Positions 1 through 6,635 of a DNA stretch of 61,642 nt are shown here, piece after piece. Every line of letters starts with the position of its first letter. Within the stretch, counting starts at the first letter, position 1. The position numbers and the translations under genes are program-made. Source of the DNA: Microbacterium terregens (GTDB lineage Bacteria; Pseudomonadota; Alphaproteobacteria; Sphingomonadales; Sphingomonadaceae); contig NZ_BSEX01000001.1 of the NCBI RefSeq assembly GCF_027922045.1, positions 241,348-302,989 of the forward strand, in the 5' to 3' direction. Below the pieces are notes generated by a model. It was given only the letters and a program-made list of their open reading frames with translations. It ran no database searches and had not been told where the DNA came from.

Positions 1-7
1 GCCCGCC

Positions 8-1105
8 TCAGCCGGCTCTCTTTCCCTCCGGCTTCACCGGCAGCGCCGACCACGGCAGCACCGCCCAGTCGGGGCCGTCGCAGGCGCGCATCACGCGGGC
101 AAAGCTCGCGCCAAGCCACAGCCCCTCCGGCGTCAGCCGCCAGGCCGGGAAGTTCCACACGTCCGGATCCGTATAGTCGCATTCCTCCCCATCCGGGTCG
201 ACGGGCTGCATCTCCTGTGGATGGTAGCGCTGGAGAAGCTTCACCACCGCGGGGGCAAAGGTCTGCGCGCGATAGCCATACCAGCGGTCGCTATCCTCGG
301 GCGGGGTCGGTGCCGGACCGAACCGCAGCACCGCGTCCAGCTTCAGCTCCCGGCCGGTGTGCGCGTCGAAGCTGTGCCCAGCGGTCCCGAAGTCCGGATG
401 GGCGGCACCCGCGCACGACCAGCTCGTCTGCCAACCATAGCTGACATAGTCGCGTCCCAGCCACGGCTTGCCCTCGACCCCGCCGTCCACCCCCGGTTCG
501 CCGCCGATGTCGGTGCAGCTGAGCCAGCGGCTGACCTCGCGCCATTGGTCTTGCGCAAGGAGCACGTTCATCGCCGCCATCGGTTGCGCGGCATAGCCGC
601 TCTCCAGGCGGAAAAGACGGACGCCGCTCTTCGGCTCGCGGTGCCAGCGGATAGGCTTGCCGTCGACCTGCTCGACGGCCTCGGGCTCCAGCGTCAGCCC
701 GGACAGTTGCAGCCGCTCGTGCAGCGAAAGCTCCGGCGGCAGATCGGCAGGAAGGTCCTTCGCAGTGGTGACGCGCGCGAGCCGAACCGAGAAGCGGCGC
801 TTGGCCGCGGTGGTCAGCGTGCCGACTAGGCCGCCGCCTTCCTCACGCAGTTCCAGGCGATCCTGCGTTGCCCGCGCCTCCAGCGTCAGTGCGTTGCCGC
901 GGCGCTCTCCCTGCAGGGCCAAGTCCAGCCGGCTCGACAGGTAGAAATAGCTGCCCCAGGCGTCCTCCCCCTTGCCGTCCTCCTCCAGGGTGAGAACGAC
1001 CCTGCTGCGCCCCACCGTCCCCTCGAAACTCCGCGCAGGTTCGCTTTGCGCCGCAGCCGGAGAGACGGCCACGACCAGTGCCGTAAGGGTCAGGAGAATA
1101 CGCAA
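8..1105 (-). CDS. Secreted protein of unknown function
   Basis: A protein of about 365 residues. The reading frame continues far upstream without a stop, but coding-like sequence begins with a clear signal peptide (R-I-L-L-T-L-T-A-L-V-V-A-V, then A-A-A-Q), so I place the start at the TTG at 1105, with a GGA about 7 bases upstream. A GTG at 1129 is the alternative. The mature part is rich in charged residues and beta-prone stretches, with tryptophan- and cysteine-containing segments near the C-terminus. The C-terminal half faintly recalls the DUF3298/RsiV-like fold, but I cannot assign a function. Export to the periplasm or outer membrane is inferred from the signal peptide. The stop lies 8 bases from the window edge, so the protein is complete. 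Confidence 0.6.
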   Translation of the reverse strand: MRILLTLTALVVAVSPAAAQSEPARSFEGTVGRSRVVLTLEEDGKGEDAWGSYFYLSSRLDLALQGERRGNALTLEARATQDRLELREEGGGLVGTLTTAAKRRFSVRLARVTTAKDLPADLPPELSLHERLQLSGLTLEPEAVEQVDGKPIRWHREPKSGVRLFRLESGYAAQPMAAMNVLLAQDQWREVSRWLSCTDIGGEPGVDGGVEGKPWLGRDYVSYGWQTSWSCAGAAHPDFGTAGHSFDAHTGRELKLDAVLRFGPAPTPPEDSDRWYGYRAQTFAPAVVKLLQRYHPQEMQPVDPDGEECDYTDPDVWNFPAWRLTPEGLWLGASFARVMRACDGPDWAVLPWSALPVKPEGKRAG

Positions 1106-1185
1106 GGGCAGATCCGCAAGAGAGGGCACGACCGAGCCGCAGATACTGCCCAGGCGGATTGCACCGTCAAGCGAGCAAGCGGCCG

Positions 1186-1515
1186 CTAATCGGCGTCGGC
1201 GGTATGAGTCTTCTGCTCCGACAGCCCCAGTTCCTGCGCCAGCCCGTCGAGGTCGGCGCCCGGGCTCACCAGCAGCCACTCGCCCGGCCTCGCCCCATCG
1301 ATCACCGTCACGGCACGCTTGGGACAGACGCCCAAGCAGCGCGTCTCGACGATACCTGCCCGCGCCTTCGGCCCCTTCTTCAGCCCCAGCCGCTTGCGCA
1401 GCGCCTTGGTCAGCGGCTGGTCGCCGTCCGGTCCGAAGCCGCCATCGAGCTTGCGCGAGCATTTGCCGCACACCAGCACCGCCCGCGACCAGCGCGCGCG
1501 GACCGCGGGCTTCAT
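1186..1515 (-). CDS. Thioredoxin-like [2Fe-2S] ferredoxin family protein
   Basis: A 109-residue protein with four cysteines arranged like the thioredoxin-like 2Fe-2S ferredoxins: Cys16 and Cys19 (C-G-K-C) near the N-terminus and Cys60 and Cys64 (C-L-G-V-C-P) after a basic stretch. Family members carry one 2Fe-2S cluster and usually serve as small cytosolic electron carriers; the partner is unknown. The start ATG at 1515 overlaps the stop of the J-domain gene (ATGA), so the two are translationally coupled and probably one transcript. An ATG-independent start a few codons upstream would fall inside that gene and is less likely. Confidence 0.75.
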   Translation of the reverse strand: MKPAVRARWSRAVLVCGKCSRKLDGGFGPDGDQPLTKALRKRLGLKKGPKARAGIVETRCLGVCPKRAVTVIDGARPGEWLLVSPGADLDGLAQELGLSEQKTHTADAD

Positions 1516-2048
1516 GCGGGCTTCCACTGCCGCCGTTCCTCGGCGACCCGCAGCACCTCATAGGCCGCCTGGATCGCCTGGAAGCGAACCGCGGCTTCTT
1601 TGTCGCCGGGGCGCACGTCGGGGTGGCTGGACTTGGCGAGGCGGCGCCAGGCACTCCGCACGGCCTCGAAGTCGGCATCGACCTCCAGCCCCAGCACTTC
1701 TAGCGCGCGCATCTCGTCGCGGGAACGGGTACCGTCCCCGGAGCCACCCCAGGCGTAATGCGAGGCATTGGCATAGCCGTCGGCGGTGCGCTGCTCGCTC
1801 GCCTCCCGCCGCTTCGCCTCTTCCTCGTCCAGCCCTTCGAAGTAGTTCCAGTTGCGGTTGTACTCGGCCGCGTGGGTCTCGCAGAAATACCACCGGTCGG
1901 GATTGTTGGGAGACTTGGGCGCAGGCCGGTCGCCGGGGGCTTCACAGCCGTGCCGGTCGCAAAGGCGCACGCGCGTAGCCTGGCGCTCGGCTTCGTAACC
2001 GCGCCAGCGGGGAAATCCCCAATCGTTGGATCGACTTGAGCGGACCAT
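1512..2048 (-). CDS. J-domain (DnaJ-like) protein
   Basis: A 178-residue protein whose C-terminal 60 residues form a J domain, with the HPD signature at residues 142-144 between two amphipathic helices. J domains stimulate the ATPase of DnaK-type Hsp70 chaperones. The G/F region and C-terminal substrate-binding domains of true DnaJ are absent. The N-terminal half instead carries Cys30, His33, Cys35, Cys56 and His59, a possible zinc site, in a tryptophan- and tyrosine-rich setting. The start ATG at 2048 is preferred over one 33 bases upstream, because conserved-looking sequence begins with M-V-R-S-S. The gene is coupled to the downstream ferredoxin-like gene and divergent from the SulP gene. 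Confidence 0.75.
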   Translation of the reverse strand: MVRSSRSNDWGFPRWRGYEAERQATRVRLCDRHGCEAPGDRPAPKSPNNPDRWYFCETHAAEYNRNWNYFEGLDEEEAKRREASEQRTADGYANASHYAWGGSGDGTRSRDEMRALEVLGLEVDADFEAVRSAWRRLAKSSHPDVRPGDKEAAVRFQAIQAAYEVLRVAEERRQWKPA

Positions 2049-2203
2049 CGCCTTCCAGATAGCCCCCCTGCCGCGCGGCACAACCCAGCGCCATGGGAAA
2101 CAAAACGTAATTATTTCCCGCTGCCGCCCCGGCCCGGTCGTGTTTTATATGCTGTGCCGCATGCGTCCCAGACGCTTTTACCCGATCAAGAGAAGGTACC
2201 GCG

Positions 2204-3784
2204 GTGTCCTTGGCCTCTAAATTTGCGACAAGCTGGCGGCAGGACGTGCCGGCCTCGATCGTGGTGGCGCTCGTCGCGCTGCCCCTCTGCCTGGGGGTCG
2301 CACTGGCGTCCGGCGCGCCGCTGTTCTCGGGCCTGATCTCGGGCATCGTGGGCGGCATCGTCATCGGCATGTTGAGCAAGTCTCCCCTGTCGGTCAGCGG
2401 CCCGGCCGCCGGCCTGACGGTGATCGTGCTCGATGCGATCCAGCGCCTGCCGAGCTATGAGGCGTTCCTGCTGGCCGTGGTGCTGGCAGGCTGTATCCAG
2501 CTCGTCTTCTCCGTCTCGCGCGGCGGCATTCTCAGCGAGTTCGTCCCCTCGTCCGTCATCACCGGCATGCTCGCCGCGATCGGCCTGATCCTGATCCTCA
2601 AGCAGTTCCCGCACGCGATCGGCTATGACGCCGATCCGGAAGGCAGCTTCTCGTTCTGGCAGGGCGATGGCGAGAACACCTTCTCCGCGATCGGCCGCGT
2701 GCTGCGCGAGCAGATCGTGTGGGGCGCGGCGATCATCGCCGCGATCTCGCTGGCGTTCCTGTTCTGGTGGGATCATGCCAAGCCCAAGGAAGGCCCGCTG
2801 CGCTTCCTTCCCGGTCCGCTGGTCGTCGTGGTCGGCGCGGTGCTCATCAACGCCCTGTTCGGGATGGTCGCGCCGAACCTTCAGGTCCAGCCGTCGCACC
2901 TGGTGAGCGTGCCCGTGGCCGCAGGCCTCGGCGAGTTCATCGGCCTGTTCACGACCCCGGACTTCGGCCAGATCAGCAACGCGGCCGTGTGGAGCACCGC
3001 CGTCACGCTCGCGATCGTGGCCAGCCTCGAATCGCTGCTGTCGGTGAAGGCGATCGACGAGATCGACCCCAAGCGCCGCACCACCGACAAGAACCGCGAG
3101 CTGTTCGCGCAGGGCAGCGGCAACATCGTCGCCGGCCTGATCGGCGGCCTGCCGGTCACCTCGGTGATCGTCCGCAGCTCGGCCAACGTGGACGCCAACG
3201 CTAACAGCCAGCTCTCCACCATCCTGCACGGCTGCTGGCTGCTGCTGAGCGTGCTGCTGATCCCCGCGATCCTCAACCTGATCCCGCTGTCGGCGCTGGC
3301 CGCGGTGCTGATCGCCACCGGCTACAAGCTCACCAAGCCGTCGCTGTTCACCAAGCGCTTCAAGCAGGGCTGGACCCAGTTCGTGCCGTTCGTCGTGACG
3401 GTCGGCGCGATCCTCTTCACCGATCTGCTGGAAGGCATCGTGATCGGCCTGGTCGTCGGCTTCATCTTCGTGATCGGCCGCAACTTCCGTCCGGCGATCA
3501 TCTTCGTCCAGGACGGCGACAGCTGCATGATCCGCGCCCGCCGCAACCTCTATTTCATCCACAAGTACGAGCTGCAGAAGGAGCTCGCGAAGGTTCCGGA
3601 CAACACCCACGTCCTGATCGACCTGTCGGCCACCAGCTACGTCGACATCGACAACATCGACATCATCAACGCGTTCGTCCGCAACGCGCAGTTCCGCAAC
3701 ATCGGCGTGATCGTCCGTGGCGACGTCGGCGAGCAGACGGCGTCCAAGATCCAGGCGCCGCGCAAGGAGGTCGTCTTCGCATGA
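2204..3784 (+). CDS. SulP family inorganic anion transporter (probable bicarbonate transporter)
   Basis: A 526-residue multi-pass membrane protein with the SulP/SLC26 transport core (G-P-A-A-G-L near residue 65, about 10-12 hydrophobic segments) followed by a STAS-like C-terminal region (V-L-I-D-L-S-A-T-S-Y-V-D) that ends earlier than a full STAS domain. It begins with GTG at 2204 behind an AGAAGG ribosome site. Its stop overlaps the ATG of the next gene (ATGA), and that gene is a beta-carbonic anhydrase. SulP proteins move sulfate, bicarbonate or other anions across the inner membrane. The coupling to carbonic anhydrase makes bicarbonate or CO2 handling the likelier role here, but the substrate is an inference. 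Confidence 0.85.
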   Translation: MSLASKFATSWRQDVPASIVVALVALPLCLGVALASGAPLFSGLISGIVGGIVIGMLSKSPLSVSGPAAGLTVIVLDAIQRLPSYEAFLLAVVLAGCIQLVFSVSRGGILSEFVPSSVITGMLAAIGLILILKQFPHAIGYDADPEGSFSFWQGDGENTFSAIGRVLREQIVWGAAIIAAISLAFLFWWDHAKPKEGPLRFLPGPLVVVVGAVLINALFGMVAPNLQVQPSHLVSVPVAAGLGEFIGLFTTPDFGQISNAAVWSTAVTLAIVASLESLLSVKAIDEIDPKRRTTDKNRELFAQGSGNIVAGLIGGLPVTSVIVRSSANVDANANSQLSTILHGCWLLLSVLLIPAILNLIPLSALAAVLIATGYKLTKPSLFTKRFKQGWTQFVPFVVTVGAILFTDLLEGIVIGLVVGFIFVIGRNFRPAIIFVQDGDSCMIRARRNLYFIHKYELQKELAKVPDNTHVLIDLSATSYVDIDNIDIINAFVRNAQFRNIGVIVRGDVGEQTASKIQAPRKEVVFA

Positions 3785-4416
3785 GAGAGTACAAGCACCT
3801 GCTCCTCGCCAACAAGGCATGGGCAGCCGAGCGGCTGGAAGAGCGCCCCGACTATTTCGAGCGCCAGATCGCCGGCCAGCAGCCGGAGTTCCTGTGGATC
3901 GGCTGTTCCGACAGCCGGGTCGCGGCCGGACAGCTGACCAACACGCCGCCGGGCGGCATGTTCATCCACCGCAACGTCGCCAATCTGGTGAACGAGGACG
4001 ACATCAACCTGATGTCCGTGCTCGAATATGCGGTCACCGTGCTCAAGGTCCGGCACATCATCATCTGCGGCCATCACGGCTGCGGCGGCATCAATGCGGC
4101 GCTGGAAGGCGGCGCTACCGGCTTCCTCGGCAAGTGGCTGCGCAACGCCGAACAGGTCTATCGGGACCATCAGGACGAAATCGATTCGCTGCCGGAGAGC
4201 CAGCGGTCAAACCGCCTTGTGGAGCTCAACGTCCGCGACCAGCTCGTGCGTCTCGCGCGCACCTCCGTCGTTCAGGACGCCTTTGCCGCGGGGCAGACGC
4301 TCTACCTCCACGGCTGGGTCTATGACCTGCGCGACGGCCTCATCAAGCCGATGATGGAGATCGATTCGACGACGCCGCTCGGCGAAGTGCCGCGGCCCCA
4401 GCCGGTCCTCGTCTGA
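3781..4416 (+). CDS. can: Beta-class carbonic anhydrase
   Basis: A 211-residue cytosolic zinc enzyme interconverting CO2 and bicarbonate. The Zn ligands Cys42, His98 and Cys101 and the catalytic dyad Asp44-Arg46 sit in C-S-D-S-R and H-H-G-C-G-G motifs, at the same numbers as in E. coli Can as I recall it. The length is typical for the family. The start codon overlaps the stop of the SulP transporter gene, so the pair is co-translated. Transporter plus hydratase would let the cell import bicarbonate and balance it with CO2 for carboxylation reactions. Confidence 0.93.
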   Translation: MREYKHLLLANKAWAAERLEERPDYFERQIAGQQPEFLWIGCSDSRVAAGQLTNTPPGGMFIHRNVANLVNEDDINLMSVLEYAVTVLKVRHIIICGHHGCGGINAALEGGATGFLGKWLRNAEQVYRDHQDEIDSLPESQRSNRLVELNVRDQLVRLARTSVVQDAFAAGQTLYLHGWVYDLRDGLIKPMMEIDSTTPLGEVPRPQPVLV

Positions 4417-4433
4417 CCCACTTCAACCCCCTC

Positions 4434-4459
4434 CCGGGTGCAACCCCTCCTGCACCCGG
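4434..4459. terminator. Stem-loop after the carbonic anhydrase gene
   Basis: A perfect 9-base-pair inverted repeat (CCGGGTGCA ... TGCACCCGG) with an 8-base loop lies 17 bases after the carbonic anhydrase stop. It has no T-tract, so it is at best a weak or factor-assisted terminator. It separates the sulP-can transcript from the converging RNase P RNA gene. Confidence 0.45.
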
Positions 4460-4578
4460 CGCGTCGGTCCGTCCTGCCTATCGTCCCTGGGTATCGTGGC
4501 GGACCGGCGCAACCCATCTCGCCCGATCGGGTGCCTTCGCGCACCGTCACGGCAAGGATCCAGCGCTGGGCGGGAACG

Positions 4579-4957
4579 CGTCAGAGGGTCTGTAAGCCGG
4601 GTTCTGTCCACCCGCGCGAGGCGGGATAGGCGACCATTCCTCTAGGACGACGCTTGCGCGCCGCCTCCAGCAACCAACCCGGACGACGGGCCGGAACGAG
4701 GCCCATGTGCCGTCCCTATTCGGTCTTGCTCCCGGTGGGGTTTGCCATGCCGTTCCTGTTACCAGGCCCGCGGTGCGCTTTTACCGCACCCTTTCACCGT
4801 GACGTGGCCGAAGCCGTCGCCGTTTGCTCTCTGTGGCACTTTCCCTGGGGTCGCCCCCGCCGGGCGTTACCCGGCACCGTCGTTTCCGTGGAGCCCGGAC
4901 TTTCCTCGCCCCCGTTCTTGCGAACGAGGCCGCGGCCGCCCGACCCTCTGACCCGGC
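4579..4957 (-). ncRNA. rnpB: RNase P RNA (class A)
   Basis: Read on the minus strand, this stretch carries the two most conserved blocks of bacterial RNase P RNA: GAGGAAAGTCCGGGCTCC near the 5' end and ACAGAACCCGGCTTA near the 3' end. The ends are set by a P1 helix: GTCAGAGGGTC at the 5' end pairs perfectly with GACCCTCTGAC at the 3' end. Size (about 380 nt) and the internal AGGGTGCGG- and GGTAAAAG-like segments fit an alphaproteobacterial class A RNA. It is the catalytic subunit that matures tRNA 5' ends. Exact ends may be off by a few bases. Confidence 0.93.
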
Positions 4958-4992
4958 CCGCCTAGCGCAGCTTCGCCGCCGGGGAAAGCCGC

Positions 4993-5682
4993 TCAGTCGT
5001 CGCCCTGCGGCTTGGGCAGCAGGAGCGCCAGCAGCAGCGAGCGGCACTCGCCGTCGATGATCCCGTCCACCATCTCCGGCCGGAAGCGGCGCTGGAAGGC
5101 AGTCACCGCCGCGACCGGATCCTCGACGTCGTAGCCGAACCGTTCGAGCGCGAGCAGGAAGCCGGCGTCGCTCCAGTGGGGGTCCATTAGGTTCTGGGTG
5201 GGCCGTGGCAGGGCCAGCCGCAGCCGTGCGAGCTTGCCCCACGGAAACAGTTCGCCAGGATCCTGCTTGCGCGCCGGTGCGATGTCCGAGTGGCCGACCA
5301 CGTTCCCGCGGGTGATGGCGTGGCGCTGCTTGATGTCGGCGACCAGCCGGATCACCGCGTCGATCTGCTCGTCTGGAAACGGGACATAGCCCCATTCATG
5401 GCCCGGATTGACGATCTCGATGCCGACGGAGGCGGAATTGATGTCGGTCACCCCCCGCCAGTGCGAGCGGCCGGCGTGCCAGGCCCGCCTTGCCTCGTCC
5501 ACCATGCGGACGACGGTGCCGTCCTCGGCAACGAGATAGTGGCACGACACCTTCGCCTCTGGATCGGCCAGCCGGGCGATGGCGGAGGCGGCGTCCTGCA
5601 TGCCGGTATAGTGCAGCACCACCATGGTGACCGGCAGTGAACGATCGTCGAAGTTCGGCGAAGGCCTGTCGATAAACTGCAT
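4993..5682 (-). CDS. N-acetylmuramoyl-L-alanine amidase (Amidase_2 plus peptidoglycan-binding domain)
   Basis: A 229-residue protein with an AmpD/AmiD-like amidase fold: His24 (V-L-H-Y-T-G), His131 (G-H-S-D-I-A) and Asp141 match the zinc ligands. A C-terminal segment (about residues 165-225) resembles the PG_binding_1 repeat. This domain order is like AmiD/AmpD, which cleave the MurNAc-L-Ala bond of muropeptides. No signal peptide or lipobox is visible, so a cytosolic cell-wall-recycling role is possible. The start ATG at 5682 is chosen over an in-frame TTG at 5697 because the family N-terminus begins at M-Q-F-I and GGGG lies upstream. It is the last gene after the cheA-cheW-cheY set, about 110 bases downstream. 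Confidence 0.85.
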   Translation of the reverse strand: MQFIDRPSPNFDDRSLPVTMVVLHYTGMQDAASAIARLADPEAKVSCHYLVAEDGTVVRMVDEARRAWHAGRSHWRGVTDINSASVGIEIVNPGHEWGYVPFPDEQIDAVIRLVADIKQRHAITRGNVVGHSDIAPARKQDPGELFPWGKLARLRLALPRPTQNLMDPHWSDAGFLLALERFGYDVEDPVAAVTAFQRRFRPEMVDGIIDGECRSLLLALLLPKPQGDD

Positions 5683-5790
5683 GCACCCCGTCCCCAAGCT
5701 ACGCCGAAGCGATGCGTCGCCCGCCGGGCAAAGGCAAGCCGGAGGTCCGGCGGCGCCGCGCGCGGCCGCCGGAGCGTGGCGACCGGGCGA

Positions 5791-6156
5791 TCAGGCGAGC
5801 CCGATGATCTGGAACTTGCTCTCCAGGGTCTCGCGGTCGAACGGCTTCATCACATATTCGTCGGCGCCCGCCTCGATCGCGGCGCGGATGTGCGCCATGT
5901 CGCCCTCGGTGGTGCAGAACACCACCTTGGGCCGCTGCGGCAGCCCGGCGTCCTTCAAGGCCCGCAGGAAATCCATGCCGCTCATCACCGGCATGTTCCA
6001 GTCGAGCAGGATGGCATCCGGAGGCGTTGCGATGCAGCTGGCGAGTGCCTCACGCCCATCGCCCGCTTCGCGAACCTCGAACCGGAGGGCCTCCAGAATG
6101 TGGCGTGCGACCTTGCGGATGACCTTCGAATCGTCAACGACCAGACAGCTTTTCAT
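5791..6156 (-). CDS. CheY-like single-domain response regulator
   Basis: A 121-residue stand-alone receiver domain with phosphoacceptor Asp52 (L-L-D-W-N-M-P), the acidic pocket Asp8-Asp9 and the conserved Lys in Y-V-M-K-P-F. There is no output domain, so it acts by protein contact. Two ATGs sit in tandem at 6159 and 6156; an AGGGGG ribosome site directly abuts the first, so I use the second. It follows cheW by about 50 bases and is the presumed phosphate acceptor of the adjacent CheA. No flagellar genes are in the window to tell whether it controls motility. Confidence 0.88.
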   Translation of the reverse strand: MKSCLVVDDSKVIRKVARHILEALRFEVREAGDGREALASCIATPPDAILLDWNMPVMSGMDFLRALKDAGLPQRPKVVFCTTEGDMAHIRAAIEAGADEYVMKPFDRETLESKFQIIGLA

Positions 6157-6206
6157 CATTTCCCCCTGAAACCCTGATCGCACGCCCGGCCCGATCTTGC
6201 GAGGGC

Positions 6207-6635
6207 TCACGCAGGCTGAACAATCGCGTCCAGGAGTGCGGCGGGATCGAGCACCAGGATGCGCTCCCCGGCGCGCATGGCCGCCGCCCGCACCACCCCG
6301 CGCCAGGCCGCCGGCAGGTCCCCGCCCCCGTCGACCAGTTCGGGCCGGAGCGCGACCGCATCGTGCAAAGCATCGACCAGCAAGGCATAATCATGCCCCT
6401 CGACCGTCGCCATCACCGCTTGGTTCGAGGCCATGCTGCTGCGGGCGAGGCCGATCGCACGCGGCGTGTCGATCACCGTCACCACCCAGCTGCGCAGCGC
6501 CGCCAGGCCCAGCACCGCGCGGGGAGCCCGCGGGACGGGAGTAATCTCCTTGAGTTCGACGGCATTGCCGGGCCGGTCGGAGGCGATGGCGACCACCTGG
6601 TCGGCGATCCGCGCAACCAGGTAGAGCCCCTTCAT
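6207..6635 (-). CDS. cheW: CheW-like scaffold protein
   Basis: A 142-residue protein consisting of one CheW domain (L-V-A-R-I-A-D-Q-V-V-A-I at the N-terminus, V-L-G-L-A-A-L-R-S near residue 42, ending in I-L-V-L-D-P-A-A-L-L). CheW couples CheA to receptors. Its ATG overlaps the stop of the cheA gene (ATGA), so they are translationally coupled. No receptor, CheR or CheB gene accompanies this set, so the receptor must be elsewhere or the complex works without one. The sequence is divergent from both CheW proteins of the 36-47 kb operon. Confidence 0.83.
   Translation of the reverse strand: MKGLYLVARIADQVVAIASDRPGNAVELKEITPVPRAPRAVLGLAALRSWVVTVIDTPRAIGLARSSMASNQAVMATVEGHDYALLVDALHDAVALRPELVDGGGDLPAAWRGVVRAAAMRAGERILVLDPAALLDAIVQPA

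Noticed and set aside
2186..3820. 544-codon minus-strand frame opposite the SulP gene
   Set aside because: Antisense shadow rich in D, R and A. The plus-strand SulP protein has proper membrane segments and family motifs.
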